Positions 23,000-33,847 are shown, counted from the first letter of the stretch. The stretch: 64,000 nucleotides of DNA from Lophius americanus (GCA_037951165.1 JBBDHG010000026.1:5845501-5909500), one strand, 5' to 3'. The notes: a model not told the origin generated them from the sequence alone. Numbers and translations are program-made.

Positions 23000-23275
23000 A
23001 TGAGGAAGTCTGGAGTGACAGAAAAGTATGTTCGAGTGGTACAATATATGTATGAGGGCAGCAGGACAGCGGTGAGGTGTGCAGTAGGAGTTGTGTATGG
23101 ATTGAAGGTGGAGGTGGGACTGCATCAAGGACCGGCTCTGAGCCCATTCTTGTTTGCTATGGTGACAGGTGAGTTCAGGCAAGAGCCTCCATGGACGATG
23201 ATGTTGGTGGATGATATTGCCATCTGTAGTGAGAGCATGGAGCAGATGGATGAAAACCTGAAGTGGTGGAGGTAA
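23000..23275 (+). pseudogene. LINE reverse transcriptase, palm fragment with LVDD box
   Basis: A 91-codon intact piece of the RT palm. It contains the GLHQG.ALSPFLFA block characteristic of non-LTR reverse transcriptases and the catalytic box, here MMLVDDIAI. Both catalytic aspartates are kept, but the aromatic and Ala residues before them have changed to Leu-Val. About ten residues between FAMV and EFRQE are missing compared with the family, which shifts a loop. It is not functional alone, since finger, thumb and endonuclease parts are absent or out of frame. Confidence 0.8.
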
Positions 23276-23578
23276 GCGCAGGAGAGAAGAGGAATGAGGG
23301 CCTGTCGAAGCAAGACAAAATACATGTGTGTTAATGAAAGCGAGGAAGGTACAACGGTGAGGATGCAAGGGGTAGAGGTGAAAAAGATACCGGAGATTAA
23401 GTACTTTGTGTCGACTCTTCGGAGCAGCAGGGAGTATAGAAAAGACACAACGAAGTGAGTGAGGTAGGGTGTTGCGGGTCTGGAGTTATCTGTGACAGAA
23501 GAGTCACAGCAAAAGTGTAGAGGGAGTGAGAGAAGCTACTCTCTATGGTTAGGAGATGGTAACACTGACCAAAGGACA

Positions 23579-23662
23579 GGAGGCAGAGCTGGAGGCAGAG
23601 CTGGAGGCAGAGCTGGAGGCAGAGCTGGAGGCAGAGCTGGAGGCAGAGCTGGAGGCAGAGCT
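23579..23662 (+). repeat. 12-bp minisatellite, 7 units, inside a LINE frame
   Basis: Seven perfect copies of GGAGGCAGAGCT encode Glu-Ala-Glu-Leu seven times, followed by a variant unit. The related LINE at 3127-3607 has one such motif (REAELQ), so this array expanded after or during decay of this copy. Confidence 0.97.
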
Positions 23663-24030
23663 GGAGGCGACAGAGTTGAAGATGTTCGGATATTCTTTCG
23701 GAGTGGCGAGGATGGACAGGATTGGAAATAAGCACATCAGAGGTACAGCCCAGCTTAGACGTCTTGGAGACAGAGTAAAAGAGGCCAAATTGAGATGGTT
23801 TGGAGACGCGAAGAGGAGGTAAAGTGGATCTATTGGTAATATCCTGCTGGAGATGGAGCTGAAAAGGGGAAAACCAAAAAGGATGTGTCAGGATTCGGTG
23901 AGAGAGGACATGCAATTGATTAGTGTGACTGACGGAGGAGCAAAGCAGAGGGCAAGATGGAAGCAGATGATCCACTGTGGAGACCGCCAGAAGGAACAGC
24001 CCAAAAGGGGGGAAGGATTACAACAGCTGC

Positions 24031-24884
24031 ACAGTAGAATTTAGATCTGGATACTCTGATGGCTGGATATATAACTACACAAATGTAAAAACACCCATTA
24101 TTCCACTTCCAAACATTGTCGTTCTTGGATCTGCTATACAGCAATAAAACTCTTTACAGGAAATGAAGAAAATGGCTTGTATTTTCCCGTGAGACAGAAA
24201 ATGTAAAAACGACACCTTTGAAGCTAAAATGACAGAATGAAAGCCTAAAAACATGGAATGCAAGATTTTTTTTTCTCTTATGTCAGTACGATCAACTATT
24301 TCATTGGACAGTTTTTGTCCCTAACATGCTCTGAGGATAAATTTGGTCCACACAAAGACCTGAGGCTGGAATGACAAAATACAAAACTTTCCAAAACTCA
24401 AGCTAATAACGTTTTCACAACCCGGAATTCTAAAAAAAAAAAATTAAAAGGGAAAAGACAAAAAAGTCTTCTAAGTGGTTGAAAGTGAAAAGTGAAAACC
24501 CTCCATGCCGCACGTTCTCACTATTAAACAAGTCTCTCTGCGGCTTTCTGCCCCATCTTCACTTTTTTTTATTATCTCACACACACCCACATACCATCCT
24601 CGGCGTTGGCAAGCAGCAGCCCATCCAGCCTGCTGCATTCTCTCCTCTCCGCGGCGTCGGGCGATCAATCACATGATTTGATGGCTCTTATTACAGGCCT
24701 GCCTTTCCGGGTCAGGAGGCAGGAATCTTTATAGCGGCAGATACGGGCAGTTCCAAAACTTTCACATCCTCTGCAAGAGGCAGGCCGCCACACACAGGTG
24801 CGATTTATTATCATTTTTCTTCCTCTTCAGGGGGAATGTCAAATACAGTTTCATCCACCTCCCACCCCCAACCCCGACAGCTCA
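24031..24884. other. Non-coding; possible conserved segment 24600-24870
   Basis: A+T-rich with A runs up to 24480. From about 24600 to 24870 the sequence is balanced and repeat-free, with phrases such as ATCACATGATTTGATGGCTC and CTTTATAGCGGCAGATAC, a character often seen in vertebrate conserved non-coding elements. This is inference only. Confidence 0.4.
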
Positions 24885-25030
24885 GTTTAATCAGGAGGAA
24901 ATTGGTTAAAGGCTTTTTGACATCATAAAACAGCAGAAAAATCCGCACAAATAAATCTTCAGCGTCAAAACTTCACTTCAGAGAGGAGGCTTTAGGCATC
25001 GCTCAAAACCTCTTAGGACTTCTTCACTCT
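24885..25030 (+). repeat. Local duplication, copy A
   Basis: The segment aligns by eye with 26075-26235. Shared phrases are GAAATTGGT, GAC(A)ACA..AAAACA.CAGAAAA, TCAG.GTCAA.ACTT, GGAGGCTTTAGG and CTCTTAGGAC, in the same order and at similar spacing. It lies next to a possible conserved segment. Confidence 0.7.
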
Positions 25031-25639
25031 CTATCACTCTAATCTACACATACTGTTTTACACAAAGTTTAAAGAATGAAGATTAGTCTTCTCATACGCC
25101 ACATCTGCATAACATAACATTAGCGGTCTGAGCTGAGAATTAATTCTTCTCTAGACCTGTGCGGATATAAAATCCTCAGGTTGAAGTTTATGTTCTTTCA
25201 AACTGACTTATTGAGGGGCTTGAATGACAGTTGAGAGTCGAGCCAAAGAAGCAAATATTTGTATCATTCCATTCTCACCAGTGGAGCCACCATATAAGGT
25301 ATTAGTGTCTAGATGCGATAAATTTCCCCTCCTGTTTGTTTTGTGAGAGTAATTTTTGGTTGATGTACTCTGAATTTGTAAAATGTCCAGGTTTGGAGGA
25401 TTAAATAAAAGTGTTGTCGACATATAATTGATATGACAATCGGATCAGATTTTCAGAAGATCATTGAATCCTTTGATGTCGTCAACAAGAACAAAAACAA
25501 TGGAAAGATTATTTCCCAGTATTTTATTTATATGTGTATTAATTGATTTAATATCTTAAAACACTTTAAATGTACCATAAATCAACAGAATGTTTTAAAA
25601 ACAATAAAAGTCATACTACAAATTATTATATCCCTGAAA
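25031..25639. other. Unassigned A+T-rich stretch
   Basis: No gene or named repeat recognised. Confidence 0.4.
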
Positions 25640-25740
25640 AGTCTGGGATATTCTGGAATTGTCATCGCATCCGCCGCCGCAGATCCTTCCAGTTAATGCA
25701 ATAACTCAAAATCTATTTGACAAGATAATTGACACTCATT
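25640..25740 (+). repeat. Family G dispersed repeat, copy 2 (5' piece)
   Basis: GTCATCGCATCCGCCGCCGC, then AGATCCTTCCAGTTAATGCA and ATAACTCAAAA match the start of the copies at 33466 and 61500. The rest of the repeat is not recognisable here. Confidence 0.5.
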
Positions 25741-26074
25741 AGACTTTTTATGGTTTAACAAGTTCAATCTTTCTCTGAAGCAAGTCCCTACATGCCTCAT
25801 ATGGCAAAAAGATTGAGAGAAAAAATCCTTACTTTTGAATTGTTAATCAGACAGGGACAAAATGTCTCATGTGAAATTTCTGCGGCTATCACCTTGTGAA
25901 TTTTATTTAGCATTATCTTTCTCAACCAGATAGAAGAAATGGCTCCAACACATTTTTTAACCAAAACAAAAAAAGACTCGTACAGTTGAGCAGGCCAATA
26001 AAGGGTTAAGGAAGATGGAAAAACAGCTTCGGGCCTACGAAAGAACCTCGAGTCGGCCCTTTTACATGATTATG
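25741..26074. other. Unassigned A+T-rich stretch
   Basis: No feature recognised. Confidence 0.4.
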
Positions 26075-26235
26075 AAATCTGATTGAGAAATTGGTCTGAG
26101 GCCGTCTGACAACACAAAACAACAGAAAATGTTTCACAAGTAAACCATCAGTGTCAAGACTTTGGTGCGACTGGAGGCTTTAGGAGTCTTAAAGAACTCT
26201 TAGGACATCCTCTCTCCCTCTTAACGGCGCCGTTT
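26075..26235 (+). repeat. Local duplication, copy B
   Basis: Partner of 24885-25030, about 1.2 kb away in the same orientation. The best-kept phrases are GGAGGCTTTAGGAGTC and CTCTTAGGACATCCTCTC. Confidence 0.7.
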
Positions 26236-27812
26236 GCTCCTCAACACTTTCTGTTGCGGCAGACGCAGGGAATCTTAAGCATGCGTAACCAGACATGAAA
26301 GGCTTCCTCTTAAGCTGCTGGGTAACTGTAGTTGCGTGTGCACACTTACAGGACGGCGCACCATTTGTCACCTACGTGTCAGTTAATGAGGGACATCACC
26401 TTGTCCTGCTCTCAAAAGCCTTAAGAAGCATTCTCATGTTGCAGTAACCTCAGAGAGAGAGGGAGGAAGAGAGAGTAACAACAGTCACGTTTCGGCGGCA
26501 GCGCAGGTGAGGCGCTGTTTGGGAATGCAGCCCCCGATGCAGGCTCATTCAGCTCCTGCAGACTGTGTTAGCTGGGATGTGATTGATTAACCGGGCAGCC
26601 TCAGTTGCGTGGCTGAGAGCCAGAGCCCTTCTCCAGCCAGCCCCAAGGATTTTTAAAAGCGATTTAATGGCCTGGCCACCTCTCCTCCCTGCCATTATCA
26701 CTGGATTCCTGTGGGCCGCTTTAAAGAACTGTTTTCTTCCAGTTGGTCGTCCTTTGTGTGCTGAATAATGACCTTGGTATTTGGGTCACGCTGCATCAAT
26801 GCAGTTGTTTGGTTAATATACAGTAGCCCATTCTCTGATGCACACGTGCAGGCATTTTGAGAGTGTGTTAAAGGAGGTTAATGACACGGACACATAACTC
26901 AACGCGCTGCTGGACCAGAGCTCCCAGCTCTTCCGTGGTTAAAATCACACGGCACCTATTTTTGGCGCCCGCCTGAGTGACAGCATGACCCCTAACACCT
27001 GACCTTTACTCGGCCTGACCTCCACAGACTGATAATAGAGACAGGAAGGTATTAGGGGTGGGAGGAGAGGTGGGGTGGAGGTGGGGTTCAAAGGGTGCAA
27101 GGGGTCAAGCCCAAAATGATGCACTGGGGTCGGACAGCGCGGAGAGGGAGCCCACCGTCGTCCCCCTCAGACAATGAGGCCTCAGTTATTGGTCTATAAT
27201 TTGCCAAATTGATTACCCTGATAATCGTTTCTATAATGAGCTGGTGTGGAGAGGAGGCTGAGAGTCACGGCGTGTTTGCAAACGTATCCTCATGCTGGAA
27301 TGGCTCCATGTGAATCATCACAGGTGTTTGTGTTGCAGAAGTAGAACAGACTGCACGTCTATGAAGGCCTGTGACACTAATGTCACATGTCTTGAGAAAG
27401 AAAAGGAAAGGATGCCGTAATGTCAGTAGGCTAGCAAATCCTTCTGTGCACTACGGGTGGGCGGCTGACAACTGATAAATACACCATATTCTCAGAATAT
27501 TTTGCATGGCTGTATTATATCAATACACCTTCATAAAATCAATGGCTTTTCCATTCCACTAGCCAGTGATATAGGGTATTTCTTCAGCAAAGATGATGGT
27601 CAGGGTGCATGAGGAAGTGGATAAAAGATAAATAGACACATCAGAATGAATGAAAAGACAAGCGTCGTCGACATATTAAAGAAATGTCAGAATGCATCTT
27701 GGAGGAAAGGTTGACGGAGATGGATATGTCACTGGGGAGGAATCTCAGATGAAAGTAAACTGCGATGAACATGAGGGTTCCCGTCAGAAGCCAAAACCAG
27801 GGGGGTATTTCA
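26236..27812. other. Repeat-free block, candidate conserved non-coding elements
   Basis: From about 26500 to 27300 there is no microsatellite and no transposon motif, composition is balanced, and there are motifs favoured by developmental transcription factors: GATTGATTAAC near 26582, TTATTGGTCTATAAT near 27186, and CCAAATTGATTACCCTGATA near 27204. Short open frames are incidental. I infer one or more conserved enhancers, but conservation cannot be judged from one sequence. Confidence 0.4.
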
Positions 27813-27970
27813 AGAAGCATAGCTTAGCTTAGCTTAGCTTAAACTCCGAGTTGAATAAGCCTGAGATGAGGGAAACTCTGGGTTTTCCGTAACAGAAAGC
27901 AGTATAAGTTGAGCTCTGACTCAGTTACAGTGGTAAATCATTGTTTGGACCTAACATGCTCGCTGGCAGG
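27813..27970. repeat. MITE-like repeat with AGCTT tandem patch
   Basis: TTCAAGAAGCATAGCTTAGC, four AGCTT units, then CTCCGAGTTGAATAAGCCTG, GATGAGGGAAACTCTGGG and GACTCAGTTACAGTGG match a dispersed non-autonomous DNA transposon that I remember as frequent in fish, possibly PIF/Harbinger-derived. No transposase is present. The superfamily assignment is from memory. Confidence 0.5.
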
Positions 27971-28860
27971 CTTACTTCATGTCCTTGCAAAGTCTCCTTC
28001 TGAGCTTGAAGTAGAGCTGTCAGATGCGTCCGTCAATCATTTGTCAGGGTAATAGATTGACTTCGAGAGAGGACTAAGTTCCAGATTGAGCATGCTTTTA
28101 TTCCATGATCTACCTGAATGACATTCTCAAACATCTCACAAGCGAAGACGTCGCTCACATCTCAGCAGCATCTTCTTTTTTTAAAACAGAAGTTTCTTCT
28201 ACAACATCTGTCAAAATGTTTATTTTAAAGCTACTGAAAAATGATTGACAATGGGAGATATAATCATGAATGTACAGTATCTGCTGTGCATCATATTTGT
28301 TCTGATAACCTTGATTGTTGTGATGGCAGCATTCCTCGCTGACGTCACGCAACCCTCTCTGTTCTCAGATTCAATCTAAGATTCCTCCAGAGAGTTCTGT
28401 ATCCACCCTGGATTAACTCCGTATTTGTCTTTCATTTTCAGCTTCCACACAATATTCAGAGAAAATATGGTAAACTGGTAGAAACATTAACTCGGGGAGC
28501 AGGTCCCTCACACGCCAGTTATCTCTTCTTCTCTAGTGAAGCCAGAAGGAGATCAGCCCGGCACAGCAAGCCAGAAAAATAAAAAAATAAAAATAACCAA
28601 CACACTTAGCTTGATAAAGCTACCTCCAAATCCGGAGCGAAATTCTGAGAACGGCGGTTCATCACCTCCTTCTTGTGACGTATGATCGGACTCCCTCATA
28701 GAAAATGATGGTTTTGTTGTCTGCTCAAGACACCGGAACCCAGGTACGTAACTCCGTCACAATGCTTTTAAACAAACAAAATCAGGACCTACAGAGTTCT
28801 ACAGAGAGGTAACTAAAAAGTTCAAGAAGGTTTGACAACAGCAGAGAGGGTTGCATTAAC
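27971..28860. other. Unassigned non-coding stretch
   Basis: Repeat-poor; GACGTCACGCAACC near 28342 carries a CRE-like TGACGTCA site. No gene. Confidence 0.4.
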
Positions 28861-28926
28861 TTCATGGAGGTCACGTGCATATACATGTCACGTGACCTTC
28901 ATGGAGGTCACGTGACATGCATATGT
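28861..28926. promoter_or_regulatory. Hairpin with three CACGTG E-boxes
   Basis: Arms of 21 bp (28877-28897 and 28904-28924) pair with a single mismatch around a 6-base loop. CACGTG occurs at 28871-28876, 28888-28893 and 28908-28913; the last two are mirror images in the two arms. CACGTG is the core site for bHLH factors such as USF, MYC/MAX, MITF and CLOCK. Whether it is bound is unknown. Confidence 0.55.
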
Positions 28927-29071
28927 GACGATAACAGTTTGTTATCACACTGAGGACCGATGACCAGCATTGGGGTCTCCCTGTTGAACACCCATGAGGT
29001 CCAGCCTTCCAGTTCTGGCCCTGTCAGAAATTTGGCCTGTGGTCCCACTGAGACTCTAGAGCCCGGTTCCC

Positions 29072-29292
<221 letters not shown>

Positions 29293-31059
29293 TTCTTACT
29301 CAACAGTATTTCTGTTTTACCATCTAATTTTCACATGAGTTCCATACATAGAAACAAAATATCATACGCTATTTTTACAATTGTTCACCACCCTATTTTC
29401 AAACAACAATGAATCCATTAATGCCACCATCCCCTCAAATATGATAAATATTCTCTTTCTGTCTCTGGACCATGAGGATTGGCTTCAATTGTTATATTTA
29501 TAGTGAAAACTTTGATATCGTTAAGTTTCAGGCTTGGCATCAAAGGAGACGTTTAAAAACGTTCTCATCACATGGTGAATACTGTTGACAAATCTAAATA
29601 CGTCCAGTGAAAGAGTTGTTAAAATAGCCCCCCCTCGGGCATTATTTATAAAAATTCATGTGTATGAGTGCGGCTCTTTGTCTATGAAATAACATTTTAC
29701 TCACAAAAACTGGGTTCCTAGCAGTGATCTATGCTGGTCATACATCCCATAAATGAAAGGAGGGCTTTCTAACCCTGCAGGGTTCTGGCGTGAGGCTCAT
29801 CTCAGTGTCACTGAACCCACTGGGGGTCTCGTGCTCCGAAGGGTACATACAGAACCAGAGGGCAGCCGAGGCGCAGACTGTGGTCACATCAGAACATATC
29901 AGACGATGTCAGCGCCGCTTAGCACGGAAAGGCTCGACCAATTATGCGTGTGTGTGTGTTGATGTAGTAGGTCAGTGAACATGTCAACATCAATAGTGGG
30001 GGGTTGTACATAGTTCGCTGATTCACCCGAGGGGTGCGCCATCCTGAGGAGAGCCTGGTTTTGGACAGGTTTCCCTTCAAAGCCAGAGGTTTATTTTAAC
30101 AAAACCCTCTCTGTAGGTTAAGACCACATAAACCTTGTCTCACCCAGATTACATCTCATGACAAAGCATGAGGTAGCAGCTTCCACAGTGTCAAATCACA
30201 TCTCATCTGTGACTGTGGCCCTCTTTGTCTGCACGCCGACCTGGCCAGGTTCCTGAAGGGGGTAGGAATGCCGTCTCATTTCCAGATTTCCTGCTGATAA
30301 ATCCAGGTGAGTGACAGGGATGACACAGCCTTATCCCACGATTATGGGAAGCTTCTGGAATTCTGGCTCCTTCAAAGCCCTGCCAACTTCCCAGGTTGCA
30401 GTTTAAGCGTCGGCTGATCCCTACCTATAGCTCCCAGCATATGAAATTTCCAATCTCACTATGCGTAGCGTGTTTATGAGGGGAGGTCAGCACACAGCGG
30501 AGCGGTATTCCAGGTTTCATTCAGCTCACCGACAAAAACCTCTGGATTTAGAAAGCAGGTCGCTGTAAAATGACCAGTGCTGTGTTTTATGTATTCTGCA
30601 TACATAAAACACAGAGCTGGGATAGATCAACTCAAAACTAAAAAATACCTATTCTTGTTCAAACCTTAAATATTGGCTTGAAAGATGTCTGTTGTTTCTC
30701 TCCACACAGAAGGTAAGGTGTAACTGCTCGTATTTCATGCTCCGGACAGCAAGAAAACCTAAATGGCATCCGATACCGCTGAACTTCAATGATGGCCATT
30801 TCAAGTAGTTAGCCTCTCACCCATGAGTGAATGTTTCCCTTTCAGTAATGATACAGGAAGAAAATTGTTTGCTATATGAATCTGCAGGTATATTTGTCTT
30901 CACATTCAATAAATGATTTCAGGAAAGAGTTTTAAAATGACCGATAAATCCAAATCTAAAGGATTGATGGGTATTTTTGATTTTGGGGTCAATCGAGATC
31001 TTAATTTCTACTTATTTAATCAGGATTTCTTTAAATTTCTGTAATTGCTTTAGGTCCGT
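29293..31059. other. Non-coding; possible conserved parts and one hairpin
   Basis: Mostly unique sequence. A perfect 14-bp inverted repeat around a 7-base loop sits at 30580-30614. A strong splice-acceptor-like tract runs straight into a donor-like sequence at 30690-30717 with three bases between. The region 29750-30600 is of balanced composition and repeat-free. No exon can be supported. Confidence 0.4.
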
Positions 31060-31740
31060 TTTTCTTCTTTACTGGATAACACAGACAGTATGTTGGCTGG
31101 TTGGTTGCTTGGCTGGTTAGCTCGTTGGTTGGTTGGTTGGTTGGTTGGTTGGTTTGTTGGCTGGTTGGTTGGTTGGATGGTTGGTTGACTGGTTTGTTGG
31201 CTGGTTGGTTGGCTAGATGGATGGAAGGATGGATGGATGTATAGATAAATGGATGAATGGATGGTTGGATGGTTAGTTTGACTTAATATTGGTTGGTTGG
31301 TTAACTGGTTGGATTGTTGGTTGGCTTGTTGGTTGTTTGGCTGGTTAGCTCGTTGGTTGGTTGGTTGGTTGACTGGTTTGCTGGCTGGTTGGGTGGTTGA
31401 TGGTTCAATACTTTCGATTTGTTGATTTGTAATTAATTAGTTTGGTTGGTGGGTCATTCCAGATGATTGCAGCTGGGTTGTTTGTATGTTCATTTGTTTG
31501 TTTGGGCTAAAACTACTGAATGGATTTCCATGAAACTTTGTTAGTGGATGGCTCGTGGTCAGAAATGGTCAACATTACATTTTGGTACATTTCACTATAT
31601 ATTTCTTTATTTCTCAGGTAATATTGGTGACCTTTGCTATCAAAAGTCAGAGCAGATGAAATGTGGAGGAGACGGTGAATGAAATGGCAAACCTCCTCTG
31701 ACTCTTGGTGAGACCCCGATGGCAAAACTGACAGTGAAAC
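31060..31740 (+). repeat. Dispersed repeat (family H) with TTGG expansion
   Basis: From 31090 to about 31425 the sequence is a degenerate array of TTGG/TTGGC units, with a GGAT patch near 31220. It is bounded on the left by GGATAACACAGACAG and on the right by CTAAAACTACTGAATGGATT and TCCATGAAACTTTG. Those flanks are parts of a common teleost repeat in which a GTTTGTTTG tract normally lies between them, so the array appears to have grown inside one copy of that repeat. Confidence 0.65.
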
Positions 31741-31929
31741 AGTGAAGTTTTTTAAGTTACGACTGATGACCTCTTCAGCAGACCAAAGTTACATCCATTA
31801 TTAAATGGTTGGACCGTTGTATCTCTAATGTATTCAAAGAAAGGCATTAAAGAGTTTGGTATCTATGAGTGTATGCAGATCTGAATAAAGATTTATTTCC
31901 ACTAGATTTAAATGGTTAGCCGCCACAAA

Positions 31930-32125
31930 TCCACAAATGTACTCGAGGAGATCTATAATGTACACATCATATTCCACTCACTTTGTGGAGCTATCTTTAC
32001 AAAGAAAATACTTTGAACATAACTTCACATTAAGTAAGCTCAATCAGGGGGATTGCAGGAACAACGCAGTGAATTGGGAACTTTTCAGGGATAGAACCTT
32101 GCTGTTGGTGATGACAATATAGGGT
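31930..32125 (+). repeat. Family G dispersed repeat, copy 3
   Basis: The 3' half is clear: CTCAATCAGGGGGATTGCAG, CAACGCAGTGAATTGGGAAC, CTTTTCAGGGATAGAACCTT. The 5' half has decayed. Confidence 0.7.
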
Positions 32126-33354
32126 TTATGAATAGACCTTTTTTTTTTATTTCATTGAATTTTTCATTTTGCACTGCTCCACATAATTTAATATTAAATT
32201 TTATCCATGGGTTTTAATCCAGGCTTTTATGCTTTGTTCCTCTTTTTATTTATTATATCTCCTTTATTCATACAACAAATATATTTCACTTTTCTAGAAA
32301 GGCTCAATAAACACAAACAATAAACACTAATAAACTTTCTTTTTACCAGTACTATTATTTTTTTATGGGATTGGAACCACCTCTCGCTCTCAGACCGTGT
32401 CTTTGAATTGGTGTAGAAGACTTTAAAAATTCCCACCAATTATGATGCCAGAGCGACACCGGAGCAGTGACGACACATGTCAAGACCATACATCCGGAGC
32501 AGCTCGGTTCATTATGGGGCTCGGTCTTGAAACTTGACTCCACAGAACAAAGTGTCCTCACACTTCTGAGAACCATGAAAGAATGCAGCGTTCTCCACAT
32601 CCCTGCAGACTATATACATGTTGCCGTCACCTCACAGCTACACGCCTGTTAAGTTAAACTCGTTTGATCAACAATCCAGATAAGCAATTTTATCATCACT
32701 CCAGAAACCGGTTTCACATCAATTGAGTTTTTAGGAACGTCTGTTGCACAAAATTAACTAGACGTAACGTTGAGCAATAAAACAGGGAATAAAACATTGT
32801 TGTTGCAGGAGGTGGATGGGGGATTACTTTAGTAAGAGGCTGTCCTGTAACAAGTTTGCTTGAAGATATTTCAGAATTAATAGCTACGTTTGACCCTGAC
32901 ATGGTAATCTTTCTCAAGTGCCTGCATTGTAAGCTCTTTCTAAAATGTATTGAATCAATTTTATGCAAGAGTTATCGTTCTGGTCTTTGGTTTATGTTTA
33001 CTAGTATATTTTGCTGTTTACTGCTGCTTGTTTGTCATGGTTATGGGATTAGTTCTCACACTTTAAGTTCATCGAATTTGCTTTCGGTTTTAGTTCTTAC
33101 CGTTTCCTCTCTTGTTTTGAAAGTTCATTTCTCTTGTCACCTGTCTTGTGTTGCACTTCCCGCCATTTTCTTGTGGTCTATTTTTCCCTTTTTCCTTTCT
33201 TTTAACCTCCTGTTTTCATTTAATCTTTTTTTTTTCTCTCACTTTTGCTCATTCATCCTTTCTGCATTTGTTCATTCACTGTTTCTTGTCTCCTGTTTCT
33301 GTGATTCCACACTCCTGTCTTCTTTTACCATACCCCTGAAATGGCAGATACATT
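32126..33354. other. T-rich non-coding stretch
   Basis: Strongly T-rich on the plus strand from 32930 to 33330, which opens a long hydrophobic-looking frame of 180 codons at 32856-33398. The bias is in base composition; there is no signal peptide or domain that I believe. Confidence 0.45.
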
Positions 33355-33465
33355 ATGAAGAAAAAGAAGAAGAAGTCTTTATTTGTCAAATACAGTAGAC
33401 AATTTGTAAAATGTATTGAAATTTGTTCTCCGCATTTAACCCCTCCCTGAGGAGAAGTGGGCAGC
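33355..33465 (-). mobile_element. LINE 3' end (AAG/CTT-tailed type)
   Basis: A GAAGAAGAAG run followed by TCTTTATTTGTCAAATACAG, then TTCTCCGCATTTAACCCCTC and GAGGAGAAGTGGGCAGC, is a common teleost LINE 3' untranslated end in minus orientation. It abuts the family G copy that starts at 33466. Confidence 0.55.
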
Positions 33466-33847
33466 TGGAATCATCGTCGTGGCGTCTGCTGATCCTTCGT
33501 GTTAACACAGTAACTCAAAAACTATTCCACGGATCATTTTCAAATCTTATACCCTGATAGATCTTGATACGAGGAAGAACTGGATCTATTTCAGCAAAGG
33601 TAAGTTTTATATTTCCAAGACAAGGGGGAGCCTTATTTCCAAATGTTTTTCTGACATAATTTCCTAACTGTTCGATTTTCCATTTAGTGCAAATTTGTTG
33701 AATATGAATTATCTCGAGGAGATTTATCTGGTAATACCACATCTCAATCTTATAATTCTTATTGTACTCACTGGGGAAGGTTCTTAAATTTTGAGGTGTC
33801 CAGTCAGGGGGATTGCTTGTACAAAGCAGGGGATTGGGGAACAGCAA
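33466..33847 (+). repeat. Family G dispersed repeat, copy 4
   Basis: One of the best copies. Blocks in order: AGTAACTCAAAAACTATTCC, CTGATAGATCTTGATACGAG, CAAGGGGGAGCCTTATTTCC, GTACTCACTGGGGAAGG, GTCAGGGGGATTGCTTGTAC, AGCAGGGGATTGGGGAAC. No coding capacity on either strand. Its 3' end directly abuts the Tc1 relic that follows. Confidence 0.8.

Larger units (their letters stand above)
22985..24030 (+). mobile_element. RTE-like LINE relic, RT domain to 3' end
   Basis: This is the most complete LINE in the window, plus strand. In order: GVTEKYVRVVQYMYEGSRTA and VEVGLHQGPALSPFLFAMV (RT palm), TMMLVDDIAICSE (the catalytic box, where the family has F/YADD and this copy has LVDD), then KTKYMCVNE, a LETVALTK-like region, the expanded EAEL array, VARMDRIGNKHIRGTAQL, GDRVKEAKLRWFGDA, and the C-terminal DGGAKQRARWKQMIHCGD. 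Frameshifts and stops break it into several frames. Relative to the family it lacks the endonuclease domain and all sequence upstream of the palm. Confidence 0.85.

Noticed and set aside
23579..23662. CRISPR-like array
   Set aside because: Unit is 12 bp with no spacers; a coding minisatellite in a LINE.
23397..23975. 192-codon minus-strand frame
   Set aside because: Antisense of the LINE relic and its EAEL array; the Leu-Gln-Leu-Cys run is the reverse of that repeat.
28877..28924. microRNA precursor
   Set aside because: The stem is near perfect but only 21 bp with a 6-base loop, too short for a normal precursor, and the flanks do not extend pairing.
31090..31425. CRISPR or satellite array
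   Set aside because: Tetranucleotide units without regular repeat/spacer structure; treated as an expansion within a dispersed repeat.
32856..33398. 180-codon hydrophobic frame as a membrane protein
   Set aside because: The plus strand is very T-rich here, so Phe, Leu and Ser codons dominate. There is no topology pattern or family similarity.
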